Shown here piece by piece: positions 33,452-42,518 of a stretch of 64,000 nt of DNA. The notes beneath the pieces were generated by a model. The model was not told where the DNA came from. It ran no database searches and worked only from the letters and a program-made list of their open reading frames with translations. A program made the position numbers and the translations under genes. The stretch's first letter is position 1, and each line of letters opens with the position of its first letter. Origin of the DNA: Pedobacter cryoconitis (lineage in GTDB: Bacteria > Bacteroidota > Bacteroidia > Sphingobacteriales > Sphingobacteriaceae); the NCBI RefSeq assembly GCF_003259615.1, contig NZ_QLLR01000016.1, forward strand, positions 1-64,000, given 5' to 3'.

Positions 33452-34561
33452 TTATAGTTTAAAGAAGATTTTGTTTTTATAGAGCCAGTAACAGAGTGAA
33501 CATTCTGCAAACCATACCGCTAAAGCAGAGATCAGCCCGGTAAAATTGACAGGCAGATTAAAAAGAAGGTGCAGCATATCTCCGGTAAAAATCCCAACAG
33601 CGCCATTGAGCCATTCATGCCCAACAGTTTCAAAAAAGACGTAAATAAAAATGGCATTCATCCCTACTACGGTAAAAAACCAGGCATACTTTATATTTTG
33701 CCTGACATCAACCAACCAGTAAATCGCAGCTAACATCAACAGTACCCAACCTCCCGATGCGAAAACAAAGGAACTTGTACTGATTCGTTTAATAATCAGC
33801 GTAATCCCACTCAGATCCATGCCAAAACCAATCAATAATCCAATACTGCCTGCAAATACCAGCGCTTTGATTTTCTCTGCCGCCGTTTGCTTTGAGATTA
33901 AGAGTTTGCCGGCCAGCACTCCCCAAATAGTATGTGCAGCAGTAGGAATGGCATTAATTGCCACCCAGCCATCAGTGTTGATTTTACCCATAAGCAGGGT
34001 ATCCACATAGGCCCCAAAATTATGGTACTCCGTAAAGGGCTGATCAAATCCCGGCACATGCACATAGCGGTATAAAGTTTCAGTCAGGATCAATAGTGCT
34101 ATGGAAAACAGGAACTGGAATACGGGATCCCTGTTAATAATGAGGTAAGCAACAAGGCTGGTAAAAGCAAGCTGGGTCAGTACATTCCAAAGTTCAAAAA
34201 CAGGTTTTCCTGCATAGACACAATGCAGCCCCACACCAAAAAGGAAGAGTTTAAAACTCCTGATTAAAACATGCTTGAGATTACGCTGCCATGTGATTCC
34301 CTTTTCCAGCTTTCTGCTGTAGGAAATATATAACGCGGCACCTGCCATAAACATAAATGCCGGCTGTACAAGATCCCAAAAACGAAGTCCATGCCATGGG
34401 TGATGAAAAAGCTGATCAATTATAAAGGAATTTTCATTCAGCCTTTTCAAAGACACAAAAACTAAACAACTTTCTGCACAAAGCAAGATCATGATCATTC
34501 CACGCATCACGTCTAAAGACATAAGTCTCCCCGCTACAGTCTGATTATCTGTATTTTTCAT
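33452..34561 (-). CDS. HGSNAT-like transmembrane N-acetyltransferase (DUF5009)
   Basis: A 369-aa inner-membrane protein with about ten hydrophobic segments. It belongs to the DUF5009/COG4299 family, the bacterial relatives of heparan-alpha-glucosaminide N-acetyltransferase. The N-terminal RLMSLDVMRGM (12-22) and LFHHPWHGLRFWDLVQPAFMFM match the first helices and loop of HGSNAT; H53/H54 align with the loop holding the active-site His of the human enzyme. NAIPTAAHTIWGVLAGKLL and GMNAIFIYVF follow. HGSNAT moves acetyl from cytosolic acetyl-CoA onto terminal amino sugars across the membrane. In this PUL the probable substrate is terminal alpha-GalN, made ready for GH109. The fold call is fairly sure; the substrate is inference. 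Confidence 0.8.
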   Translation of the reverse strand: MKNTDNQTVAGRLMSLDVMRGMIMILLCAESCLVFVSLKRLNENSFIIDQLFHHPWHGLRFWDLVQPAFMFMAGAALYISYSRKLEKGITWQRNLKHVLIRSFKLFLFGVGLHCVYAGKPVFELWNVLTQLAFTSLVAYLIINRDPVFQFLFSIALLILTETLYRYVHVPGFDQPFTEYHNFGAYVDTLLMGKINTDGWVAINAIPTAAHTIWGVLAGKLLISKQTAAEKIKALVFAGSIGLLIGFGMDLSGITLIIKRISTSSFVFASGGWVLLMLAAIYWLVDVRQNIKYAWFFTVVGMNAIFIYVFFETVGHEWLNGAVGIFTGDMLHLLFNLPVNFTGLISALAVWFAECSLCYWLYKNKIFFKL

Positions 34562-34591
34562 CGATATAATTTTAAATGGTATTTTTTGAAC

Positions 34592-35446
34592 TTACTCTAA
34601 CATTTCCAGAAGAAATCCGGGTTGCCCTTCATCAGGTGCATAACCAAGTGATACAGACCAGTCACTTTTAGTGGCGATAATGCCTATTCTTGCTCCTGAA
34701 CCTGTGAGACTTTTTAACTTACCGCGTACCAGCCGCATTTCAAACTTCAAAAGTCCGCCTTCTTCTACAACTGTTCCAATTTGATAAGCCTCTGTGATTG
34801 ATTGCTGCTGAAAGGAAAAACTGGTTTGAGGACCATTATGATAAAAAACATCCATATTCCCGGTAAGCAGAGGTCCTTCAAGTAAAATATCATAACCGCC
34901 GCCGGGAAAACCACCGAGTAGCCCCGTTGCACTGCTGTTGTCGGAGTCTATATAAAAATCAAAAATATCAGCATTAGATTTTCCAGAAGCCATTTCCATA
35001 TAGATGTAGATATAATTTCCATCGTAGTCGTATTTAACTTTCCTAAAAACCCCTCCTTTAGCACCAGAAGTAATGACATTTGCTGTAATTGTATTCCAGT
35101 CATCCAGTGTCTGGTCATTCAATTTCACAGGACTGCTTTTCGCAATCCGGATAACCGTCGAAGCCTCTGCAGGCTGCCCGTTAACTGTTGCATAAAGTGT
35201 AGGTACGTATTTCCCTTTGCCAGGATAAGTATGTACAGGACTGGCTTCTGTTGAAGATTGCCCATCACCAAAATCCCATTTATAGCTGGATATTCCGGTA
35301 GTAACTGGTTTAAATTTCACCTGGTTCCCCTCTACTTCCAGTGTGTATGACAGGTCGGTAAATTTTTCATTTTTATCCTTTTTACAAGAACTCCATACTG
35401 ACCCCGCCAGAATCAGTACAAAACCTAATTTTTTTATAGTTTTCAT
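34592..35446 (-). CDS. PKD-domain surface glycan-binding lipoprotein (SusE-like role)
   Basis: A 284-aa lipoprotein with lipobox WSSC. The ATG at 35444-35446 is chosen because it starts the signal peptide and follows the SusD stop by 13 nt; the longer frame overlaps susD. Residues about 25-105 form a PKD domain (YKWDFGDGQSSTEASPVHTY). The C-terminal half has a beta-rich region with FDFYIDSDNSSATG and GGYDILLEGPLL, similar to Ca-binding carbohydrate modules. Its place after SusCD is that of the third outer-membrane glycan binder of a PUL. No catalytic residues are evident. Confidence 0.78.
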   Translation of the reverse strand: MKTIKKLGFVLILAGSVWSSCKKDKNEKFTDLSYTLEVEGNQVKFKPVTTGISSYKWDFGDGQSSTEASPVHTYPGKGKYVPTLYATVNGQPAEASTVIRIAKSSPVKLNDQTLDDWNTITANVITSGAKGGVFRKVKYDYDGNYIYIYMEMASGKSNADIFDFYIDSDNSSATGLLGGFPGGGYDILLEGPLLTGNMDVFYHNGPQTSFSFQQQSITEAYQIGTVVEEGGLLKFEMRLVRGKLKSLTGSGARIGIIATKSDWSVSLGYAPDEGQPGFLLEMLE

Positions 35447-35459
35447 GTCTGTATACGGT

Positions 35460-36968
35460 TTATGGGTTTTGAATAGCCTTTGGATTACTAAGTACCTCAT
35501 CTACTGGAATAAAATAAATAATCCTTGGATTGGTAAAATCTATACTCAAATTCGGATAACCGGAAGGAGTTTTAGAGAGATCTATATCTGTTTCCTTTAA
35601 TCCCTGTATATGATAACCCCAATAGGTTTTATTCATTTTTCTTTTATTCCTGTATACATCGTATGAACGGTGGCCTTCAAAAGCCATTTCTATTCTTTTT
35701 TCATCCAGAACCACATCCATCGCTGTTGCGCCTGATGGGAGTGTTTTATTGTAAAGCGATGCTTCTAAACCACGGTTAGCACGAATTTGATCTACATCAT
35801 CCAGCGCAGCATTTGTATTGCCTGTTTTTGCTTCTGCTTCTGCCCTGTTTAAATACATTTCACTCAGTCTGAATAGAATCGGTGAGCTCAGGTTAGGTGA
35901 GCCATCCTGAAAAGAAAATTTACTGATATAATAAACTTCAATCCCATTCTTCTTTTGAACAGCTCCGTCTCCATCTTTAAGTGGTTTGATATAGGACCAT
36001 CTGACATCTTCAGGATGTTTAGACATCAGGTTTCGCAGTGACGAAGAGGCATATTCTTCTCCCCATCCGGAATTACCGTCAGAAAATACCATAGAAGCTA
36101 TAGATCCGAATTTACCATAATCATCAACGGCTGTAAATGCAACGCATAAAATAGTTTCATTACCAGCTTTTGCATTGGCAAACAAAGCGGGATAACTAGT
36201 TTTGGTTTCCAGTTTAAAACGGTTGGAAGCAATAACTTTGTTAGCATAGTCAATGGTTTTAGCATGATCTTCTTTATAAAGATTCACCCTGGACAAAAGT
36301 GCCCAGGCAGCCTCTTTTGAAGCATATTGAACGCCCCTGGAAAGACTCATCAGCGAAGCACCTTTTTCTGCGTCGGCAATAACCGCCTCATAAACTTCAG
36401 CCACTGTAGACCGGGCTTTTTTTGCTTCACCGGTCAACGAAGTCCGGAGAATAATACCAGGTGAACTGGAGTCAATAGTATAAGGTTTACCGAATAAACG
36501 TACGAGGTTAAAGTGACAATAAGCTCTCAGAAAGTAACATTCTCCTAGTAATTGCTGCGTTTTAACATCATTCTTACCAGATTTCTCTACAGCATCAATT
36601 ATAGTATTTACCCCGGTTATGATTTTATAAGATACATACCAGAAATAACGGGTGTTACTTTGACCGGGAGAATGTAAAAGATTGAAACTGTAAAATAAAG
36701 GATCTTCAGTGACCTGTCCGCAAACAATATCATCACTTGCAAAATCAGACAACTGATAAAACTGCCGCAGATACATATTGTTCTGATCTACGATACCGTT
36801 AAAAGTTATATGGTCTTTAAATAAAGCATATGCTCCGTTTAAAGCATTGGTTAAGCCTTCTTCTGTGGTGACCAGATCTGTTGTATTAATGGCATCGCTT
36901 GGTGAGATCTCTGCATTTTTACAACTGCTTACTGCAATAAAAAATAGAATAAATATAATTTTCTTCAT
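35460..36968 (-). CDS. SusD/RagB-family glycan-binding lipoprotein
   Basis: A 502-aa outer-membrane lipoprotein (signal MKKIIFILFFIAVSSC, lipidated at C16). The ATG at 36966-36968 is 4 nt after the SusC stop; the longer frame would overlap susC without a signal peptide. It has the SusD order: N-terminal alpha helices with TPR-like repeats (ECYFLRAYCHFNLVRLFGKPY, in parts), a middle domain and the C-terminal RLSEMYLNRAEAEAKTGN and DEKRIEMAFEGHRSYDVYRN blocks. It pairs with the adjacent SusC as the lid of the transporter. Confidence 0.93.
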   Translation of the reverse strand: MKKIIFILFFIAVSSCKNAEISPSDAINTTDLVTTEEGLTNALNGAYALFKDHITFNGIVDQNNMYLRQFYQLSDFASDDIVCGQVTEDPLFYSFNLLHSPGQSNTRYFWYVSYKIITGVNTIIDAVEKSGKNDVKTQQLLGECYFLRAYCHFNLVRLFGKPYTIDSSSPGIILRTSLTGEAKKARSTVAEVYEAVIADAEKGASLMSLSRGVQYASKEAAWALLSRVNLYKEDHAKTIDYANKVIASNRFKLETKTSYPALFANAKAGNETILCVAFTAVDDYGKFGSIASMVFSDGNSGWGEEYASSSLRNLMSKHPEDVRWSYIKPLKDGDGAVQKKNGIEVYYISKFSFQDGSPNLSSPILFRLSEMYLNRAEAEAKTGNTNAALDDVDQIRANRGLEASLYNKTLPSGATAMDVVLDEKRIEMAFEGHRSYDVYRNKRKMNKTYWGYHIQGLKETDIDLSKTPSGYPNLSIDFTNPRIIYFIPVDEVLSNPKAIQNP

Positions 36969-36972
36969 TTCC

Positions 36973-39900
36973 TTAAAAATTAAAATTGACAGTGAACAAG
37001 TATTGCCTGTTATTCGGATATTTAAAATCAGATACACCTGGTGTAGCATTCCCGGGTGTAATCGTAGTTTGAGGGTCCTGACCTAAGAAATTTGAAAAAG
37101 TGGCCACATTATCTGCTGTTACCCCTACGGTAATCCGCTCCATGTTTAATTTCTTCGCCAAATTTTGAGGTAGTGTATAATTCAAAGCAATATTTCTGAT
37201 GGTCAGATAACTTCCATTTTTTAAATAACGGGTAGAAGTTTCAGTAGAATTGGCCGAATTCTGAGGGCTTGGTTCCGTTGCTCCGGTATCACCGGGGAAA
37301 CTCCATATTCTTGATCCGGATGGCATTTGAATCTGGTTATAATAAGGCTCATGACCATCATTCATCATAAAGCGCAGGTTATTACTAAAAACCTTATTAC
37401 CGTAGTTGAAATAAGTACTGATTCTCAGGCTGAAGTCTTTGTATTTAAAACTGTTGTTAAATCCACCCTGATATTTTGGAAGTGCACTTCCTGCTTTTTG
37501 GTTTGTCGCTTCTGAATAGTTCAAGGTCCGTTCACTTCCTACAGCCTTTCCATTTTCATCATTGATGATCTTCTCCCAGACAGGTGCCCCGGTCTGGCTG
37601 TCTACACCAAGCCATTTGGGCATATAAAATTCATATAAATTCCCTCCATTACTATAGATCTGCGAGATATTCCAGGAGCCGGTTTTAACAATATCGGAAG
37701 GCAAACCATATAACTTATTATCATTAAAGTTGATGGTAAAATCTGTTGCCCACTCAAAGTTTTTTGTTTTGATATTGATAGTGTTTATACCCAGTTCTAT
37801 TCCCCGGTTAATCACATTCCCTGAATTCTCCCACCTTGTTTCAAAGCCAACTGACAGTGGCTGGGAAACTTGCAATAAAAGATTTTTAGTGTTGTTCCGG
37901 TAGGCATCTAAAGTCAGGTTAACTCTTTTGAACAAGCCGATGTCAATACCTGCATTAACCTGGTGTTTACTTTCCCAGGTGAGCAGCGGATTTGCCAGCT
38001 GAAAAGGTACAGCCCCGATTAAGCCGTTGTATTGTGTGGTTAAAGAATACAGGCCCAGGTATCTGGAGGACCCAATATCCTGAGTACCGGTCACCCCATA
38101 ACTAAATCTTAATTTCAAATTATCGATTGCGGCATGGTCTTTCATGAAATCCTCATTACTGATCAGCCAGCTTCCTGATAAGGCAGGAAACGAGGCATAT
38201 CGGTTTGCTTTGGGAAAAGCTGAAGAACCATCTACACGAAAGGAGGCGGTCAGAAAGTAGCGGCTTTTATAATTATAATTAACTTGAGAAATTATAGACT
38301 GAAGGTATTTCTTATCATTTAACCCAGTTACAAGCTGACCGTTTGATACTACATTCAATACTTTCAAGCCTGCAGGTAAACCTTTTCCGGAACCACCTGA
38401 AAGTTCAGTCTGTGATCCTTCTAAAGCTACTCCTGCAAAACCACTCATGGTATGGTCTGATAGTCTGAAGTTAAATTTCAAGAGGTTATTTGAAATCCCG
38501 CCATAATTAAAGGTATTCAATTCACTCAGAAATCCTTGTCCATGGTAAGTACCAGCAGTTAATGGGGAATAGTAATTGGCTACTTTATTAAATGACGCAG
38601 AACCCCGGTTTGTACTGGAGAATATCAGCCAATCGTTAATATGATAGTTTACCGCAAAATCATAATTCACATCAAAGCCCTTAGTAGGATGGTCAGAATT
38701 TTCAACGGAATGGATAGGATTTACTTTATCCCTTGACCACCACTTAAAAGTAGAATTTCCGTCTACATATACAGGTGAGCCATTTTCATCATATGGATTA
38801 TCCCATGGTAAATTCAGAAAGGCGTAATAGACATCATTGTAATCATAACTGTGACCGTCTTGCGCACTAATGTTTATATTGTTAGTGATGCTGAGGTTTT
38901 TTGAAAAGTTATAAGTTGAATTTGCCCTTAGATTTATCCTTTGAAAATCTGTGTTCAGAAAAGTGCCTTTTTCTTTATAATAGGACGCGCCAATGTAATA
39001 ACTGTTTTTCTCTGTCCTGCCACTGGCAGATAGATAAACGCTATTTATAGGAGCTGGTTTAAAGGATTCATTCGACCAGTCATAATCCTGGTTCCTTAAA
39101 CTCAATGGCCGCTCCTGATAGAATTTGGTCAAATCTATTTTGTATGAGTTATCTGTTGCACCCACAATATAATCCCGGTAAAATTCCTTTTGATGGTCAT
39201 AAAGTTCATTACTGTTCATCAATTTCATTTTCCCAAAGTCCGGTGTCTTAAATCCGGAGGAGACTTTAACTTCAAAATTGATTTTGTCGGTTTTAGCACT
39301 CTTTGTGGTGACGATAATGACTCCTGCATTTGCTTGTGAGCCGTATAAAGCAGTCGCTCCTGCATCCTTAAGGACAGTGATACTTTCTACATCATTAGGA
39401 TCATAATTTCCACCAATAATTCCATCTACTACTACCAGCGGACTTTGGCTGGCATTTACAGAAGAAACTCCCCGAAGCCTGATTTCAGGGGCAGATCCTG
39501 GTGCGCCAGAACTGTTGATCACCTGTAAGCCGGCTACTTTCCCTTGTAACATGGCTCCAATATTATTGGAAGTTACATCCTTTAATTTTTCTGATGAAAC
39601 AACAGATACAGCACTCGTCAGCTCACTTTGTTTTTTGGAGTCATAACCAACTACAATTACATTGTTTAGCTGGCTAACATCTTCATCAAGGATGATATTG
39701 AGTAACTGCCCTGGAACTACCTTCACCTCTTTACTTAAATATCCAATAAAAGAAACGGTCAATATTGCCTGATCATTGACCCCCTTTAACAGAAAACCTC
39801 CTTCTGCGTCTGTGCTAACGACTCTTTTTTGTCCCTTTATGCTGACCGATGCGCCAGGTAAAGGGCGGCCATCTTTATCTATGACTTTTCCTTTTACATC

Positions 39901-40359
39901 AACATCTTTAATAGCGATGATTTCAGGATGTACCGGAATGAAGGATTTCACCTTAATCAATATGGTTTTCCGGTCGATTTTATAGGTCAGGTTCTGGTCT
40001 TTCAACAAAGTTTCCATAACCTGGTCAAGCGCTGAATTTTTGAAGTCTACATTAATTTTCAACTGACCGTTTACATTCTGGTCTGAATATAAAACTCTGA
40101 ATCCTGCTTGCTTTTTGATTTCCAGGAAAACCTGCTGAAGCGTCGTATTCTGTTTGGTATAACTGATGCGCTGTGCAAAACTGGCCGCACTAACTTGCAA
40201 CAAGCAGCTTGTAATGATGGCGACAATCAGGTTAATTCTCATTAATAATTTTCTTTTATTCTTTGTTAAGGCTTGCTGAATAACAAATTTCAGGATAAAT
40301 AAAAGTTTAGGAAATAGCCATATGCGTAGCATACCTAGGTTAAAAGCATTTAATTTCAT
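36973..40359 (-). CDS. SusC/RagA TonB-dependent transporter with STN domain
   Basis: An 1128-aa outer-membrane transporter from the ATG at 40357-40359; an upstream TTG frame is rejected. A long signal region (about 1-62, ending SAASFAQR) precedes an STN domain (about 64-138, TLQQVFLEIKKQAGFRVLYS), a CarboxypepD_reg-like domain (about 152-225), the TonB plug (about 250-360; LQGKVAGLQVINSSGAPG) and a barrel ending in the aromatic FTVNFNF. The STN domain is the one that talks to FecR, and a FecR/sigma pair lies directly upstream, so import of the substrate can switch on the operon. Confidence 0.93.
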   Translation of the reverse strand: MKLNAFNLGMLRIWLFPKLLFILKFVIQQALTKNKRKLLMRINLIVAIITSCLLQVSAASFAQRISYTKQNTTLQQVFLEIKKQAGFRVLYSDQNVNGQLKINVDFKNSALDQVMETLLKDQNLTYKIDRKTILIKVKSFIPVHPEIIAIKDVDVKGKVIDKDGRPLPGASVSIKGQKRVVSTDAEGGFLLKGVNDQAILTVSFIGYLSKEVKVVPGQLLNIILDEDVSQLNNVIVVGYDSKKQSELTSAVSVVSSEKLKDVTSNNIGAMLQGKVAGLQVINSSGAPGSAPEIRLRGVSSVNASQSPLVVVDGIIGGNYDPNDVESITVLKDAGATALYGSQANAGVIIVTTKSAKTDKINFEVKVSSGFKTPDFGKMKLMNSNELYDHQKEFYRDYIVGATDNSYKIDLTKFYQERPLSLRNQDYDWSNESFKPAPINSVYLSASGRTEKNSYYIGASYYKEKGTFLNTDFQRINLRANSTYNFSKNLSITNNINISAQDGHSYDYNDVYYAFLNLPWDNPYDENGSPVYVDGNSTFKWWSRDKVNPIHSVENSDHPTKGFDVNYDFAVNYHINDWLIFSSTNRGSASFNKVANYYSPLTAGTYHGQGFLSELNTFNYGGISNNLLKFNFRLSDHTMSGFAGVALEGSQTELSGGSGKGLPAGLKVLNVVSNGQLVTGLNDKKYLQSIISQVNYNYKSRYFLTASFRVDGSSAFPKANRYASFPALSGSWLISNEDFMKDHAAIDNLKLRFSYGVTGTQDIGSSRYLGLYSLTTQYNGLIGAVPFQLANPLLTWESKHQVNAGIDIGLFKRVNLTLDAYRNNTKNLLLQVSQPLSVGFETRWENSGNVINRGIELGINTINIKTKNFEWATDFTINFNDNKLYGLPSDIVKTGSWNISQIYSNGGNLYEFYMPKWLGVDSQTGAPVWEKIINDENGKAVGSERTLNYSEATNQKAGSALPKYQGGFNNSFKYKDFSLRISTYFNYGNKVFSNNLRFMMNDGHEPYYNQIQMPSGSRIWSFPGDTGATEPSPQNSANSTETSTRYLKNGSYLTIRNIALNYTLPQNLAKKLNMERITVGVTADNVATFSNFLGQDPQTTITPGNATPGVSDFKYPNNRQYLFTVNFNF

Positions 40360-40575
40360 ACTTTCGTAAGCTTGGGTTAATACATGAACGGATCTCAATT
40401 TTGTTTTTTGGGTTAACTCAGATCTTTGCCATGGAAGTGCTGATACACTTTCATGGCTTTCTCTTGAAAACCGGAAGTATTAACTTGCTTTTCCCTTGAT
40501 TCTTTTCATTTTGTTTTGGTTTTATGGTTGATAGGTTGGTTTTTACCGGATTGGTCAGATCCTCTTTTATTCTTT

Positions 40576-41703
40576 TTATTTAGTAATTACACTGATTTTT
40601 CTTCCTTCAATAGTGAAGCGTACATTACTGGTTTCCTCCAGCATTTTTAAAACACTTGATATATTTTCAGCCCGGGAAACAGAGCCAGTAAATGTGGGTA
40701 TGTCCACCGGAGTATGCACATACCTGATCTCTACATCATACCACCGGGAAACTTTCTTCAGAATACTGGTTAAGGATTCATTCGTAAATACAAATTCCCC
40801 ATTTTTCCAGTCCACGGCATCATTAACATTCACTTCTTTCACACTGAATTTTTCGCCTGCCATTGAAGATTGTTCTCCTGGTTTTAAAGTGATTTGTTGA
40901 TTCAACTTTACTGAGCCTTCTAATAAGGTTGTTTTAATCAGCTGTTCATCAGGATAAGCACTCACATCAAAGTGAGTTCCCAAAACCCGGATTTCTTGTC
41001 TTCCGCTTTTCACAATAAAAGGATGTGTTTTATCTTTGGCAACTTCAAAATAAGCCTCTCCGCTTAGTTCAACTCTGCGTTCTTTTAATGCGGCAAAAGA
41101 CGACGGATATTTTAAAGAAGAAGCTGAGTTCAGCCAGATCCTGGTGCCATCGGGCAAATTCAGCTGGTACTGCCCTGCGCGAGGAGTTTCAATCCTGTTA
41201 TATCCAGCAATGCCTTTTTTCCCCTGATCAGTAATGGTATAAACTAATTGCCCGTCTGCAGTTTTAGTAATCTTTATCCCTGCTTCTTCTGCAAGTATAC
41301 CATTAACTGAATTTGTCAATGCGAGTTTTTTCCCACTGGCCAGGGTCAGATAAGCTTTATTCATCCCTGCAGGAATGTCATTTGTATAAGCTTTAAACCG
41401 GGTTGATTCAGGTGAAGAGTGCTGCTGATTATAGTACAGGCTAATTCCTGCAACCAGGGCTATGGATGCTGCAGCTGCCAGTGAGATCACTGATTTCTTG
41501 TATTGATTAAGCCAATGTTGTTTTTTATTCCGTTCCAGTGATGCCCACATCTGGTTACTGGCTTCATGAAGTTCTTCTTCAGAAAGTCCAGCCTCTTCCT
41601 GCTGGTGAAGTTGATGTAACCAAAGTTTAGCGATAGTTTCTTCCTCCGGGTTATAATTGCCCGAACTGATCTTATCCAATACATCTTTTACATCCTTCTT
41701 CAT
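40576..41703 (-). CDS. FecR-family anti-sigma factor
   Basis: A 375-aa single-pass membrane protein. The cytosolic N-terminal part (about 1-67) would bind the sigma factor; one transmembrane helix (about 70-88, VISLAAAASIALVAGISLYY) follows, then a periplasmic FecR domain (about 175-275) with ETPRAGQYQLNLPDGTRIWL and VELSGEAYFEVAKD, and a C-terminal DUF4974 domain (about 305-372). It responds to the STN domain of SusC and releases the sigma factor. It lies 109 bp after the sigma gene and 216 bp before susC. Confidence 0.93.
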   Translation of the reverse strand: MKKDVKDVLDKISSGNYNPEEETIAKLWLHQLHQQEEAGLSEEELHEASNQMWASLERNKKQHWLNQYKKSVISLAAAASIALVAGISLYYNQQHSSPESTRFKAYTNDIPAGMNKAYLTLASGKKLALTNSVNGILAEEAGIKITKTADGQLVYTITDQGKKGIAGYNRIETPRAGQYQLNLPDGTRIWLNSASSLKYPSSFAALKERRVELSGEAYFEVAKDKTHPFIVKSGRQEIRVLGTHFDVSAYPDEQLIKTTLLEGSVKLNQQITLKPGEQSSMAGEKFSVKEVNVNDAVDWKNGEFVFTNESLTSILKKVSRWYDVEIRYVHTPVDIPTFTGSVSRAENISSVLKMLEETSNVRFTIEGRKISVITK

Positions 41704-41812
41704 TGAAATGTTTTTTGTTATTGCTCAACAAGATTAAAGACGATTTAGCAGGAGAGATTAGGTACACCTCTTAAAAATAAAATTACAAACAACTGATATT
41801 CAGCTAAATAAT

Positions 41813-42391
41813 TTAAATTTTAAAGATCCACAAAAGATAAACTACCAGTCCGAGTTTTATTCGCAGATGTTTCATAGCTCTTTTGAGTTGTGTGGACACG
41901 GTATGTTCGGAGACACCCAATTGCAGGGCAATTTCTTTGGTACTTAAATAGTTTTTTCTTTTTAGAATATAGATCTCCCTCATTTTAGGGGGCATTGCGG
42001 CAATTTCCCGTTCAATTAAAGCCTTAATATCTTTTTCCCGAATCAGATAATCGGTTTCTGCAGAATTGAGCTCGACATAATGCTCCCCGCTTTCAGCATA
42101 TTTTTTTATAATACCTTTATGTTTGAAAATATCGAATATTTTATGAAGGACTGCTTTATATAGATAACCAGACAGCGATACCTTCAAATGAATTTCATTC
42201 CGATTATTTAACAACCAGGTAAAAACATCCTGAACAACATCTTTAGCCTCCTCTTTGTTCCTCAGTTTCTTATAGGCATATAAGTATAACAGTTTATCAT
42301 ACCGGAGATAAATTTCCCTGAAAGCAGCGTCATTATCCTCTTTCAACAAAAGGATCAATTCACTGTCAGTAAAGGCATTATAGTTGGCCAT
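41813..42391 (-). CDS. ECF sigma-70 factor
   Basis: A 192-aa extracytoplasmic-function sigma factor. Region 2 spans about 20-90 (FREIYLRYDKLLYLYAYKKLRN, in parts, then EAKDVVQDVFTWL) and region 4 about 125-180 (MPPKMREIYILKRKNYLSTKEIALQLGVS, in parts). It is followed by FecR and the SusCD operon, the standard sigma/anti-sigma/transporter unit of Bacteroidota. The natural target promoter is upstream of susC (40400-40575), but the motif is not recognisable. Confidence 0.93.
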   Translation of the reverse strand: MANYNAFTDSELILLLKEDNDAAFREIYLRYDKLLYLYAYKKLRNKEEAKDVVQDVFTWLLNNRNEIHLKVSLSGYLYKAVLHKIFDIFKHKGIIKKYAESGEHYVELNSAETDYLIREKDIKALIEREIAAMPPKMREIYILKRKNYLSTKEIALQLGVSEHTVSTQLKRAMKHLRIKLGLVVYLLWIFKI

Positions 42392-42518
42392 AAAGAATAC
42401 AAGTTATTCATTTTATTAAGAAAAGGAAATCGTAAAATTATATTTCTTATCCTTTTTCAAAGAAAACGATTTTTATGCGTTACCAGCTATATCCTGAAAA
42501 CTAAGTTTAAAGACGTAA

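Noticed and set aside
35447-35500. 18-codon N-terminal extension of the PKD lipoprotein
   Set aside because: It overlaps the susD gene and places residues before a complete lipoprotein signal peptide.
36969-37049. 27-codon N-terminal extension of the first SusD
   Set aside because: It overlaps the end of susC and precedes a complete signal peptide beginning at 36968.
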